A stretch of 64,000 nucleotides of DNA from Cadophora sp. MPI-SDFR-AT-0126 (GCA_020747065.1 JAGMVK010000001.1:186001-250000); one strand, 5' to 3'. Counted from the first letter of the stretch, positions 1 to 12,109 are shown. Translations and numbers: made by a program. Notes: a model not told the origin generated them from the sequence alone.

Positions 1-54
1 GAGACCTCGACTTACAAAGTCGAGATCGTTGCATATTCTTGGCTGTGCGGCAAT

Positions 55-1297
55 ATGAGTGGAAGTAAATGGCTTGCTGGCCTGGTGGTGGCCGCCTGCT
101 TTGCGATTTCCATATCGCCTGCCGTTGGCATGAACACGTTGGATCGCATGCTTCAAAATGGAATGTCCAATCTCGTATATGTCTACATTGCTGGATGCAT
201 ATCGGGAGTCGTACTGGTCCCGTATTTGACACACGCACTCAAACGACTTGCAGGATATCTCTTTCTCTCAAAAGATGAAGGTGGTCATGATCTTTATAGA
301 CTCGATCACGGGATACTTAATGTTGAGATGCCTCCCGCGTCAATGTGGATGAACATAGGCTTCTGGGAGGTAAGATAGCTCATCGGGTGTTGGAGTTGAG
401 GTTCTAATTATTCCTTAGCAAACAACGAGTTTCCCGGCTGCTTGCCGTGGCCTTCTTGACGAGGTGCTAATGGCGGCGGGACTGTTGGGGCCAGATAGGA
501 TACCGTTTGGTCAGTCGAAGACTACCAGGCTCAGAGTTATTGATCTTGGATTCGGCTGCGGTGACCAAAGTATATATCTTACACAGTTGGCACGCAAAAT
601 ACGACAACCTGGGGATAGCACTACCGATTCACCTACGCATTATTTTTTGGATAGCTACGTCGGCTTGACAATTGTCCCATCCCAATTTCGCTTTGCGAAT
701 GAGCGGTTATATTCATCTTCAAATAAAAACGGAAGCAGAGTTAAGTTGTTTTGTGCAGACGCTGCAAAGCCCTGGACTTGGACTAAGGATCTCCACGAAG
801 CTGCCACCGATACGTCAACTAAGGGAGATGGCGCAGATGTTACCCCAACAACATCTAACCAGGCTACCTGGGTTCTTGCACTCGATACGCTCTATCACTT
901 CATCCCATCCCGAGAACCCATCTTCCGCCATACCTTTAGAGAATTAAACGCTTCTATAATGGCATTTGACCTCCTCTTGTCTGACACGCTATCTATCTGG
1001 GACCTCCTCCTTCTTCGCCTTGTCTCCTTCTTTGCCGCAACACCATTTTCTAATTTCCTTACAATCACAGAGTATAGGAATCAGCTACTCGCCGCTGGAT
1101 ATGATAGGAACAAGGTTGAGATCCGAGATATATCCGATCACGTCTTTGCCGGGATGGCATCTTTCATAGAAAGGCGAGACGGAGAACTGAAAAATACTGG
1201 CATGACTATTGGGAGGTACAAAGCGGCTGGAAAGGTGTTCAAATGGTGGGCTCGCAGTGGTATTGTCAGAGGGTGCATTATTGTAGCTAGAAGATAA
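55..1297 (+). CDS. Membrane-anchored class I SAM-dependent methyltransferase (2 exons)
   Basis: Exons are 55-369 and 419-1297. The intron starts GTAAGA and ends TTAG, and splicing keeps the frame, giving 397 aa. Residues 145-154 form the glycine-rich SAM-binding loop (VIDLGFGCGDQ), followed by an acidic strand, a CADAAKPW segment and a LALDTLYHF segment typical of motifs II-IV in the Rossmann methyltransferase fold. Two hydrophobic stretches near the N-terminus (about residues 7-25 and 41-60) suggest a membrane anchor, perhaps in the ER. The substrate cannot be read from the sequence; sterol, lipid or secondary-metabolite methylation are all possible. No upstream in-frame ATG is visible in the 54 bases before the start. 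The fold is clear; the specific role is not assigned. Confidence 0.75.
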
Positions 1298-2379
1298 GTA
1301 AACTTAGAATGGCACGAGGGGGTAGAGGGCGAGCTTGCGAGCCCCTACCTCCTCGCTCTCCAGCGTGTAGGGTACCAGTCGTTGCCAAGGCTCTTGCGTG
1401 TAATAGGTAGTTCTAGGATTAAATCTATCTTCCTCAATAATAGTCACGTTACGACTTAATAAGAGGGTTATTCTTGCTTCCATTCCTCTATAGTTAAAGG
1501 CCTTGTTTGACTCCGGGAATTAAGAATATATTCTCCTGCCTCGCTCTGCTACTTCTCTAATATCCCCTTTATCTGCGCGTCCGTATGATGTGGCTGACCT
1601 TTAATTGGCCTAGGAATAACATCACGCTTTCGTTTAGCCGTTTACGGCAAGAAATACACATAAGAAAGCGACCAAAAAAAAGAGAGCGGTGTCCTTTGAT
1701 TACAGCCCGTACAGAATGGCCTCTCCTCTCTCTTGCGGCCCGTAACCCGTGTAGAACCTCCTCTTCTTGCGGACTCGTATCTCCTTGTAAATCCTCCTCT
1801 CTTTTCTTGTTCGATGCCCTCTCTGTTCCTGTACCAGGTGAAGAGTCAGTACGGTAGAGAAGAATGGTAGAGAGCCTGCTAGTCTGCTACTGGTGGAAAG
1901 AGTGGAGGAATGTGTAGGCGCAGAGAGAGAAAAGAGGAAAGATGACTTACGACTCCGTAGGGAGTGTAATAAGGGATTCTGTGGTGATTGAGAACGAGCT
2001 CCTCAACGAGCTCCATCTAGGCCAGTGTATATGGAACTAGTGCAGATGCAGGTGCAGACATCTTAGGAGCTTGATGTTGGTGTGATGTGGTGTTCATTGT
2101 TATTGGTTGAGAATGATGTGGGTTGGATTTTTGCGGATGGATTGCTGGTTGTTGTTGTTGGGAATGTTCAGCTAGGTGCGTGTGGTTGACAAGGAAGACT
2201 TTTTTCTTCTAGGAGAGGCTAGCTTAGGTCAGCGAGAGTTCATGCCTTCTACAAACCTGGCTCCGAGTCAGAGTTCCGAGATCTTCAGGAGGCTACCTCG
2301 GATTCTTGGTTCAGTGAAGGCGACGTACGAATGTCAATGCCACCGCCGCCTTGCGAGCGAGTCCTCTCAAAACTTGGCA
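1298..2379. other. Intergenic, no gene recognised
   Basis: About 1.1 kb of ordinary composition with only short overlapping open frames and no motif I recognise. A purine-rich stretch lies near 1670-1690, and short GAGCTCCTCAACGAGCTCC-like repeats lie near 1993-2012. Confidence 0.5.
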
Positions 2380-2982
2380 CTACAAGCAGAAATGAACATT
2401 TTCCGAGTTCGCGAGATGCGCTCTAGCCGGTGCAAAGGCAGAAAAGTTTTCGAGTACCTGGCCGATGCGTTCGGTCTCGATGCCCGCACCTGGATTGATA
2501 TCTAGCTTAGCTGTAGTGATCGTGCTAGCTGTGAACAAATACCCAACACCGGCAATGATTATCATGACCCATACAGATACCGAAGAGTTGGGCATCAAGC
2601 CGTGATATGTAGTGGCTGGAGCAAGATGGCCGTGGACTTGTTTAGCAAGCTTGGTCGTAGAACTGTCGAGGGGTGATGCTTTCGATCGAAATTGAATGAT
2701 AAGCCCTGAGTTTGACAGGAGTGTATAGCTATGAAAGCCTTGCCAGGGCATTGGTGTCACGGAACCTTTTACCAGGTTCTGGGCGTACGTATCACAGTCG
2801 TCTTGGGTGACCTCATTCTGCGTCTCAAATAGATCTGACATTGGTTTGGCAGAGGGGGCTGGCAGATGAAGGTTGTTATTAGGTTCTGAAGAGTCATGAA
2901 GTGGACAGTGGAAGACGCTGGCAAATGCTTTTCGTGCTATTCCTAATTCATGTAAGCTGCACAGCCACAGCGACATACCCAC
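2380..2982 (-). pseudogene. Remnant of a fungal phosphotransferase (APH-like) gene
   Basis: A 200-codon open frame. Its middle (DCDTYAQNLV, then PWQGFHSYTLL, then IQFRSKASPLD, then a VHG...TYHGL segment) resembles the N-terminal lobe of the aminoglycoside-phosphotransferase/choline-kinase-like family common in filamentous fungi. The frame ends before the catalytic HGD-type loop and the metal-binding DxD, and no convincing continuation is visible downstream on this strand. I read it as a truncated or decayed copy. It could be the first exon of a gene with a divergent remainder, but the following 200 bp show stops in all frames. Confidence 0.4.
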
Positions 2983-4159
2983 AGTTTAGCCACCTCTTGA
3001 GATCGACCTCCTCCACTGCCGTGTCAGCCCCACCAGAAATGGTCGAGATCGTCACGAACCCTCCTGACAGTTCCCACTAAGGCATTGAGATAGGGGAAGG
3101 GTATTGTCGGGACGGGATGGATTTCTGGTCATAGTAGCCTCCCCGGTCCTCATATGCCTGCTCAATATTGTTACTATGGCCTGGACCGTGACAAACAGGG
3201 GCAATCCTAGATCTTCGTCAAAGATCGATTCCGCAAACCACGATTGTGGGATCGAGGTAATCTGGATGATCGTTCCGAGTGGAGGACTTTAGAAAAGGCA
3301 TGAAGCTTCAGTCTGACAGAGAGTCGGTATCGTTGGTGGGTGCGAACGGGTCGTATGGCGGCACTTACCACCATGTGGCGTTTTTGGGGTGATTGGCGCG
3401 CATGGTTCGCCCTGAATTACCCAAAAATATACTGCTGCTGCAGGCGGTGTTTTCTTCATATTCATCCTTGTTAACCTGCTCCCACACAGTAGGGAGAGGT
3501 TGTGGTCTAGCTCGGCCTATGGATTATCTTCCAAGTTTGGGGGCCGATACATCTAGCTTGCGTTTGCTGGTGTATCCGGGGATAGGCTTTGTTCGGTGCG
3601 ACAAAGCATCGCCGGCAGCAAGGATGTGGCGATTGTATTTATTTACCGATGATATCGACTCGAAATAATACTTCAGTTCCACCTCAAGTCAATACCAAAG
3701 CCTGCCCGTTCGAATTGCATAGGTATACTCAGTACCGGTCTCTGAAGAAAGATGAAATTTCTTTCGGCGCTTAATGAGGCTGACCAAGTCGTGGGATGAG
3801 AAAACAGGGAGACAAGCAGATCATTCTTTGCGTTTCATCCTGAAGGGGAAATAGGGGTTAGAGGTCAAAGCCTCGCAATTAAACGCTGAGGCTGACCACC
3901 GCTGCGCCACGCTATCTTTTGCTGCCTTTGCCCCGGCGGCTATTGCCCTTTATAATCCTCGGTAACCTACTGCGTTCTTCACTTTGCCGCCGAGTCCTTT
4001 CTCCTCCGACAAGACATGTCAAGCATCAGAATCGGATTTTCACACCCGCCCACCACATTAACCGAGATCCAGACGAGAAGAAATCGCGACCCAGGAGCCA
4101 TTGATGTAGCCTTGGCATACAACAGATCAATCATCTACGGAACATTGAGTCCGTGAGCC
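2983..4159. other. Intergenic, no gene recognised
   Basis: About 1.2 kb with no frame of convincing length or content. Open frames at 3104-3292, 3393-3668 and 3919-4104 have no recognisable domain and overlap one another. A tRNA-like segment near 3850-3925 was examined and rejected. Confidence 0.5.
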
Positions 4160-4604
4160 ATGGCGTCGCAAGGCTCCTCCGAACCTCACAGCTGCCAGTA
4201 CTGCCAGCAATTGATATTCTATCTCCCAAGCGAGAAGTCCTCAGCAGAGTTATCAAACGACTTCGAAGATTTCGAAGTTGGCCGGGCACAATTTAAAAAA
4301 TGCGCAGTTATAACCAAGGGCTACGGTTCCGATTACTATTTACAACTCGAGATTTCTTGCTATCATTTTTCAAAATATATTGCGTCTGGATGCAAATTCT
4401 TCGAGCTTCTCTCTGGCGCGGTCCCTAAGGACAGGCCCTATTACGCCCAGGGAGATGAGGAATTGGTAGTTGTCGTGCAAATCGATCCTACCCACGTCAA
4501 ATTTGGGACCATGGTAGAAGGGCGGCAAAGAGAGGGGTATCCTCCGTATCCACCGACTTTTCAGCTATATGACAACCTGGATTTTGCGATACTGACGAAA
4601 CAAG

Positions 4605-4689
4605 GTAAGGAGTCGAATCTTACTAGCATCTGACAGTGCTTTCATGTTGGTCATGGCTGTTCACTGCCTGCACGCTTACGCGGATATAG
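4605..4689 (+). other. Intron of the HET gene
   Basis: The donor GTAAGG follows the codons for LTKQ, and the acceptor ATATAG precedes GAGATCCC. Removal gives a phase-1 junction (G then DPASHW) consistent with HET proteins. Confidence 0.7.
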
Positions 4690-4891
4690 GAGATCCCGCA
4701 TCACACTGGATTGGCAAAGGACCCAACAACATCATTCCCTCGTCCAATGAATCCTTCAATGTGGTTCGTGGTTGGCTGAAAGCTTGCCTAGACAGCCACG
4801 ACCTATGTCTCAAGCCAGAGACAGGCTTCATGCCGGCTCGCCTGATCAAGATTCTCGAAAATGGTGGCCAGTTTACCCTCAGTCTAACATC

Positions 4892-4931
4892 TAACCCCCC
4901 CCTTCCGGCCACCCTTTACACCAAAAAACGC
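4892..4931 (+). repeat. Left terminal inverted repeat of the MITE-like element
   Basis: Begins TAAC plus a run of C, then CTTCCGGCCACCC, and ends at CCAAAAAACGC. It pairs with 5607-5663. Confidence 0.75.
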
Positions 4932-5606
4932 GATTTTGAGGTATTAATAAAAACACAACTAATTAATAATATTAAATACTTTTTTTATATTTACAATTCT
5001 TATACTTAAGTGATTAGATTTACGAAGCGATTTGTAATTTCCTTTGTAAATTATTACGTAATCTCAAATCCTAGTTTTTACATACAAAAAACGTCAAAAA
5101 TCACTTATAAATAGCTTTTTAATAGATAAATAAAAGTACTTGAAATTTATATAATAGAAGGTTTATATATAAATCTAAAGTTTTAGAAAGTTTTAATAGA
5201 AATATATTAGTAGTTATTTTTTAATTAAGTAATTAATTTCTCTCATACAAATATTTTATATGGGACTTGATAATTTACTTAATTATAAAATTACTATTAA
5301 TAGAATTTTCTTTAAACTTAGAAATCGCAAGGTTATATATAAAGTATAACTTTCTTAAAAGTTTTAAAAAAAACTAATAATAATTACAAAAGTTATTAAA
5401 GAAATTTAAAAATTCGATTTTACACCAAATTTGTTAACGAGAAATTTCTTTTACTTTAAATACTTAATTCGTAATATTACGTAATATGAAATTAATAACA
5501 CTTCGGAATATTAAAGCCCGAGTAATAAATAATATAAATCTTTAATTTTAGGCTTTTTTTATTAATAAAAAATAAAGATATTAATTATTAAAAGTGACGA
5601 GTTTTT

Positions 5607-5663
5607 GCGTTTTTTGGTGTAAAAGGGTGGCCGGAAGGGGGGGTGGCCGGAAGGGGGGGGTTA
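5607..5663 (-). repeat. Right terminal inverted repeat of the MITE-like element
   Basis: The reverse complement of the left end, lengthened by a tandem extra copy of a 16-bp G-rich unit (GTGGCCGGAAGGGGGG). Confidence 0.75.
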
Positions 5664-7191
5664 GACGTTACAGGAGAAAGAGTCCGGAATGTCTCATCCA
5701 TACGCTGCGTTATCTTATTGCTGGGGCGGAGAACAGTCACTTCAAACGACGACGCATAATCATGCCCGCCATCAAATCGGAATTGATTTCGACGACTTGC
5801 CACCAACCCTGAGAGATGCTGTTCTTACGACCCACAAGCTAGGGCTTCAATATCTTTGGGTAGATGCTTTGTGCATAATCCAAGACGACGAGCGAGATAA
5901 ATCCTCGGAGATAGACATGATGTCGTATGTGTACACCTCAGCCATTGTTACAATCGCAGCATCAAGAGCAGAGAGTGTACAAGAGGGATTCCTTCAAGAT
6001 CGATCCCCGCGCATCCGTAGGAACCCGGACGAATTTGAGATGTTATACAGATGTCCCGACGGACAAGTGGGGAATATCACTCTGGTTTCTGCAGAAGATG
6101 TCCCCGGACGGATAGCGAGTTTTGACCGAGGAGATAGAGGTGTCGAAGAACCACTTTCAACCAGGGGTTGGGCATTCCAAGAGCGCTTAGCCTCAACTCG
6201 GCTCTTGGAATATGGGGACATTCCGTACTCATTGGCTCTGTCGAACCCATTGCACTTCTGACAGATATAGTCATTCTGATGATGACTATCAACTGAAGCT
6301 TTTATGGAGAGAGCGTTTTGTAGACATGGGTATACCGGATTTGCCAAATTTGGATATCCTGGAAGAGGCCCGAAAAGCACCCAAGTCTTGGATTGGAACA
6401 AAAGAACGGGTTCTCGACATACCAGATCGGGAAATACTGGCTGGATTGCAAAAGTGGAATCATACAATCGATACATTCACTCACAAGCGGCTCACTTTTC
6501 AGAGCGATAGACTTGCAGCTATAGCTGGTGTTGCAAGGAGATACCAGCCCACATTTAAGGATGCCTACCTAGCTGGGATCTGGAAATCAGCTCTTCCGTA
6601 CGGACTCCTGTGGATCGTGGATAGTTTTGCCAACAGTCTTATGAGAAGCGTCCGGAGCACTGTCTTGCGCCCTCGTGGTCTTGGGCCGCCGTGAATCAAC
6701 CAGTTTCGACTCGTGTCTACAATGGCTCTGGTTCTCCAATGGTACAGGTTCTCGATGCAAACATAGTTCGGGATAGTGCTTCAGCTAAATATGGGGCAGT
6801 AAAGGAGGGCCAACTAGTGCTCCGAGGTTTTCTTACAAAAGCTATCTGGTCTTGCTCAGATTATACGAATGACAAGTATTCGCTTGGGCTAATGTATGGG
6901 GATCATGGTAGTCATTCTACCAAGTACCGGGAGATGACTACCAACCGCGATGCTCTGGAGACAGATCTTTGGGATACTGATACACAAGATGTCAGCGTCT
7001 ATCTTTTAGTTCTTTTGGTTGATGCAAAGTTTGAGAGGGCAACCGGCCTCATTCTACGTAAGCATGACGATGGAGTTTATTCACGTTTAGGGGTTTTCCA
7101 AAATCCCTCCAATGATCATGGCGTAAAAAATAGTCCGAACGAAGCGCGTAGACTTTTGCAGGGAGAAGAGCAGATAGTTACGATCAGGTAA

Positions 7192-7792
7192 AAGCTAATA
7201 CTTCTGGATTACGGTGGTGGCAAAGTGTGTGACTGTTTTTCATTCACTTTTGGCTTGTTTACCTGATTAGATTTTGGCTGATTCGAGCGGATTTCCGTGC
7301 CATTTGAGTTATTTAATTTAGGCGTTGGCTCCAATTCCGGCCGTGCTGCCGATTCTGCCTGGTACGCCAGATGCCGCCTCATTGCACGGTCCACTTGTTC
7401 GCGCAAGCAGTTACAGCGAAGGTCATCGGCAGGGGTCCCGAAAGCTGAACCAGGTAGTCGGTAATTGGGTTCCAGATATCTGGAATCGGAATTCGAGATC
7501 TGGTAATTAAGTTACTGAAGATGTCGCCTCACTAAGGTTAGTGGACATTGGCAAGCCCAAAGCCGTGACTGGTGGTGGTATATGGATCATAATTTCGTAA
7601 CCCTGAATCATATTTGGGAGACACGGAACGAAATTCGAAACAGAGGGAATAGGTCCAACCTTGCAAATAAGCAGTCACCCCCGCCCACCCTTCATGATTT
7701 CACCAGAAAAAAACCCAAGCTGCTCCTCTCTGTCAGGAAACGAGATCCATTTAGTTGAATCCCAAAAATCAATTTTGCAGTCGTAGCTAATT
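7192..7792. other. Intergenic, no gene recognised
   Basis: About 600 bp of normal base composition between the HET pseudogene and the edge of the AT-rich block. Only short open frames are present, on both strands around 7209-7510, without recognisable content. Confidence 0.5.
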
Positions 7793-7915
7793 ATAGAGCA
7801 GTTTATTGATTGCATGGACTGTGATGTTCAGCTCAAGACGAGAAAAGACTTGCTGATCCACGCAGAGAGGGTTCATGGGACAGTTTCACGAGTTCTGGCC
7901 GAGCGACTAATTATA
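7793..7915 (+). pseudogene. C2H2 zinc-finger-coding fragment at the edge of the AT-rich block
   Basis: In the frame through 7811 the sequence reads a C-x2-C-x12-H-x4-H finger (Cys codons at 7811 and 7820, His codons at 7859 and 7874). It is preceded by IIEQFID and followed by GTVSRVLAERL and then a stop near 7916. The finger itself is unmutated, but the DNA becomes strongly AT-rich immediately after it. I read it as the surviving end of a gene or element whose remainder lies in the mutated block. The family is not identified. Confidence 0.4.
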
Positions 7916-10900
7916 TAGATTACCGTTTATTATTAGATAGCATAATCTTTAGGGACAGAACGAGAGCTAAATTATATAGTATTGTTTAATTACTTTCTTT
8001 CTTATTTTCATTTCATTAAGCGTAAAGGTGATTGCATTATCTTAATATCTCGTGCTTTACTATAAATTAAGGTATTAGCTTCATAATCGTAATCTAAGTA
8101 TATCATTAGGAAGAATATTATGGATATTATCTTACAAGACGCTATCAACCGCTAGATTAAGACTACTGAAATAGTACAGGTTCTCTATAGTTATCGTAAC
8201 ATTATCTCACGCTACTATCTTTACGTTACATAGCTTCCACGAACCCTTTTTAAGGAATAGTTTCCAAAAGTCGGAACTATAGCTCCTATTTTTCTTCTTA
8301 TTTACGATAAGACATAGTACCTGTTTTATATAGGAGACGAATCAAGGAGCTACGAAGCACAGATAGGTTCTTTATACCGCCCTTCGAAAATAACAGATTA
8401 TATTAAATACAGTCATCTTAAAGAAAAAGATCTGCAAGTTAAGATAGAGTATTATCACCTAACATATACGTCTTAAGGAGTTCTTTCTCGAATACTTATA
8501 GTATTTCAAAAGCTATATACAGACTATACATAGCGTTACGCTTTAAGAACTAAGGTTTATAGATTACGTTCATTTTTATATATAAATTATTAAATTAATT
8601 TTTTTAATTTTATTCTTTTTAATCTTACTAGTGATTTTATACTATATTTAGCAACAAGACCTTCTTATCTTAATATAAGTATTATATCTTGCTAATAATA
8701 AAGGACTTTCCACAAGCTACGTTACTAATTCAAGTAGCCCTTCTGTAGTACGTAAGTAGTATACGACTATCTAAATACTAAGAGGCTAATTAAGCAGGCT
8801 ATTACGCCTTTCAAAGGAAGAGGTTAACTAGATATTTAAGGATCTTCATACGATCCTTATTATTCTAGTGGACTTAACTCACCAGCTCCGCCTACACTAC
8901 CCTTTATTTCATGACTTCCTCCTCAGCAAAGATCAGTGTAGGGACTTCTCGATGGAAGAGAAGAAGGTACACTAGTTATTAACTACTAGCTATAAGTTAT
9001 ACAGTTAATGTCCCAAACACTTAAGAAAAACATTTACGAAATACATACTCCTAGTAGTTAAATTAACTAAGTTAGAAATAACAAAGGTTTAATAGCAAGG
9101 CTATAGTTAAAAAAGTATTTTATATTTTAAAAGGAGACTACTTGCAGATCAGGCCTACGGGCAGCGATAGCAAGAACGTAATTCTATAATTAGTAGGCTT
9201 TAAGTTCTTTAATAGTAGCCACTAAAAACACTTCCATAATTTCCTAAGTTTTATCAATATGTACATAGAGTCCAAGGTATTCAAAGTCAAAGTACCTATT
9301 ATTTTTTCCGGCATATAGAGTTTTTGTTAGTCATATAACGTTAGACCTCCATGCTTAACAGGCTTAGACCCTGTAATGAGTTACCCCTCTGTATATATAG
9401 TTTCGGTCTTCTAGTTTTGAACAGATCATTACTTCTTCTTCCAATACTCAACTGTTTTCCGGTATCTAAGGATAAACGTTAAATAAATAAGTAAAAAGGT
9501 ATACTATTTCTACTCAGAGATATTAGTTCGGCCTTCGTAATTCATATGAGGTCCCTGATTATATTTACCTATCCTTCTCTAAAGTTCTCTAGTACAGGTT
9601 CTCGAACGATCTATTAATTTCTACTAATCCAAGAAATACTTCTTTTTTTAAAGGCATAGATTCCGATAAGGTCAGCTAGATACACGAGTTTATAGTAGAT
9701 AATTAGCTTAATCGTTTAGGAAAGTATAATACGCAAGGGATCAAGAAGCTAGCTTTAAAGTATCGGAATAGTAATAAATACATTTATATGAAGATAAATA
9801 GTAGATTATTCAATTAGTGCTTTAAGGTAGCATTCGATAACAGCGTAGAGTAAGTAGTATAGTTTCTAGTTACCGGTAACATTATGTACTCTAAGGAAAA
9901 GATTCAGCGTAAAATTACTATTATAAGATTTTTAAAAGAAAAGACTCTTATTAATAAGTTTACTAAAGATAAGGTATTAATTATTTATAGTAGAGGAGAA
10001 TATTATTACTCTCTTTAATTTTATATTATATAGTGGATATGTATATATATATCTAGAGGCATTAGAGCTAATATAATATAAATAGTTTAAGAATTTAAAA
10101 GTTAATAGAGTTAACTTAAATCGTTTTATCTATATTAGTATTAATTATATATTTTTTATTTTAATCTTAATATATCTTCGACTTTACACTTAATAGTTCT
10201 TTCATAGTAAACTCGTAAGCGTAATAGCTAGATATAAAATTAGTATAGCCTGCCTAATTAACTACTCTGCTTCTAATTCTGTAAATACCTTCTTTACTAC
10301 ACTATAGTCTAAGAAGGAGAATACCTTAAGTAAAATAATAAGCACGAGTATTAAAAATCTAAGAACTAAAATCCAAATATACCGATATCTATAATAATAG
10401 ATAATAAAATATAAGATAAGACAAGTTAAGACACTTAAAATACTAAAAGCAATAAAATATTGAAAGATTTAGTTATAAAACAGCAATCGTAGTAACTAGA
10501 ATAAGATATAAGAGTTTCGTTAATTTTAAAGTAGTAAAGTATTCTAGTGATAGTAAATAAAATAGCAAAGACTAAGCTAAGTAAGTATTCTATCTATATT
10601 ATAATATAGCTCTATAAAGGTCAAGATCTAGACTAAAGAGTCACTATTATATTTATAGTATAGCTAATATTCTTTAATAATATATAGAATATTAATATAT
10701 CTAGTAAAAAGCGCAGGTAAAAGAAGTCAATATCACTAATTATTATTATTATTAGAAGAAGATATATAATTCTAATGACTAGTTAATATATATTCGCGTC
10801 TTTCAGTGTGTCGAAGATAATAAGAATTAGTCGCAAGGGATTAAAAATCCTCCTACCCCTATTATAAATTACTTTATAAATACTAAGATATAATAAGAAG

Positions 10901-12109
10901 AGAATATTAATTAATAGAAGAATCACGAAAGTGATATATATCTATAAAAGTCCGTAAGTAACTATAAGTATCTATATATAAAAAAAATAAACTAAGTGCT
11001 ATATATACTTACTAATAAGCTACTAATATCAAGATTAGGAGGAACTAAGTATACTAAATTTAAAATATCTAACAATTAGTCTAATATCTAATTTATATTA
11101 ATAAAGGAGCTTAAAAGGTGAAAATAAAGATAAAGAAAATAATATTATATCTCACGCGTAAGCTTATAGTATTTATCCTTTAGAGTTACTTATACCTACT
11201 TCTATTTAGAAAAGTTAAAATCTTAAGATTATAAAAAGTAAGTAAACTTATTAGATATAATTAATTAATAATAACGCACTCTCACTTAATAGAAAAAGCG
11301 CTGTTTTCGCCCTTTCTTACTATTAATAACGAACTATATTAAATCAAAATTTAATATACCTTATTCTTATTATACTAATATTATATACCAATATCTAGTT
11401 AGTAATGTGATAAGGCTAAGTACTATACATACTTTCGGGCTTAGTAACTAGTACAAATTATAAAAAGACTAATAAAGTACTACTGCATATCAGGTGTTTT
11501 AGCACGATATATACCACGTTTCAGCCTTATCTCGTTTCTTATTCTTCAATTCCTTTATTAGCTAATACCTCTCATGAAGCGCACGGGCCATTTATGCCCA
11601 AGACGCCCAACTACTTATAGTCGCTTATAAAATCGACTTCCCCTCCACACTCACTACTATCCCCCTCCCTAAATAAATATTAAACCTCAAGAAAACTGGA
11701 CCTTATATAGGTAATGATCCAGGGGGTCTATCTAATACTTTAGCGGATATTTAGCCTTGAATAAAGGGATTCAGGTTTCTTGAATCTTTTATAGCTACCC
11801 CTACCTTTATAATTAAGCAAAATCTAGCTTATGCATTAGAGTGAGTAGGGCATTAATAAGGCATCGATAGGGCCTTTTAACTAGTTATAATATGCTCTTT
11901 ATACCTCCGACTCATAAATCCCATATTTTAACGATTATTAAGGGGGGGGGATAGTAGAAGATTCTGAGCCCCACCTACCAAACGAAGCTTAGCGTAGTAT
12001 CATGTAACTAGCAGGCAACAGGGAGATCACGATACCTTTGAGCTCCCTAGTATATATAAGCGCCGCTAACCGAAAGAATAAACTTGTAACTTCTAGAATA
12101 CTGTAGTAT
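7916..12109. other. AT-rich, RIP-like DNA, not assigned
   Basis: About 4.2 kb of very TA-rich sequence. Several overlapping plus-strand frames between about 8100 and 9480 are long if TAA and TAG are ignored (compatible with CAA/CAG codons changed by C-to-T), but none gives a domain I can name. 10.0-11.4 kb is the most extreme in composition. A stretch at about 11460-12100 is less mutated and holds a TATATAAG box at about 12052 and TGTAAC motifs at about 12003 and 12085, so it could include part of an older LTR. No terminal repeats could be paired for this stretch. Confidence 0.45.

Larger units (their letters stand above)
4892..5663. mobile_element. MITE-like inverted-repeat element inserted in the HET gene
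   Basis: A 772-bp insertion bounded by TAACCCCCC... and ...GGGGGGTTA. The termini are inverted repeats of about 40 bp that share the C-run, CCTTCCGGCCACCC and TTTACACCAAAAAACGC. The right end carries a second copy of the GTGGCCGGAAGGGGG unit. The interior (about 4935-5605) is very AT-rich, unlike the host gene, and has no reading frame, as expected for a non-autonomous element hit by RIP. Joining base 4891 directly to 5664 keeps the HET frame, so I see no target duplication. If the outer TA dinucleotides are a TA duplication of Tc1/mariner type, the empty site would be out of frame. The superfamily is therefore undecided. Confidence 0.75.
4160..7191 (+). pseudogene. HET-domain (heterokaryon incompatibility) gene, disrupted
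   Basis: Exon 1 is 4160-4604. An intron of 4605-4689 (GTAAGG...ATATAG) restores the frame into exon 2 from 4690, which has the pre-HET signature CLDSHDLC...MPARLIKI. The HET domain proper starts after 5689: HPYAALSYCWGG, then LQYLWVDALCIIQDD, then YTSAIVTIAAS, then RGWAFQERL. All three hallmark blocks are present. The gene is broken three ways. A 772-bp inverted-repeat element sits at 4892-5663. One extra base near 6223-6224 shifts the frame before the CRTHCTSD segment. A net one-base loss near 6638 shifts it back into the APSWSWAAV block. The C-terminal part then runs open to the stop at 7191. HET proteins trigger cell death on non-self fusion; this copy is very probably inactive. Confidence 0.8.

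Noticed and set aside
3845..3925. tRNA-like segment on the minus strand with an A-box-like TGGCGCAGCGG
   Set aside because: No acceptor stem partner, no B-box GGTTCGA at the right place and no 7-nt anticodon loop can be formed. At most a worn tRNA-derived fragment.
4890..5665. The outer TA dinucleotides as a Tc1/mariner target duplication
   Set aside because: The predicted empty site would put the HET gene out of frame, while direct joining keeps it in frame. Left open rather than claimed.
8100..9480. Long plus-strand frames in the AT-rich block if TAA/TAG are ignored
   Set aside because: Two different frames look equally open over the same stretch and neither shows a recognisable domain, so no gene is called.
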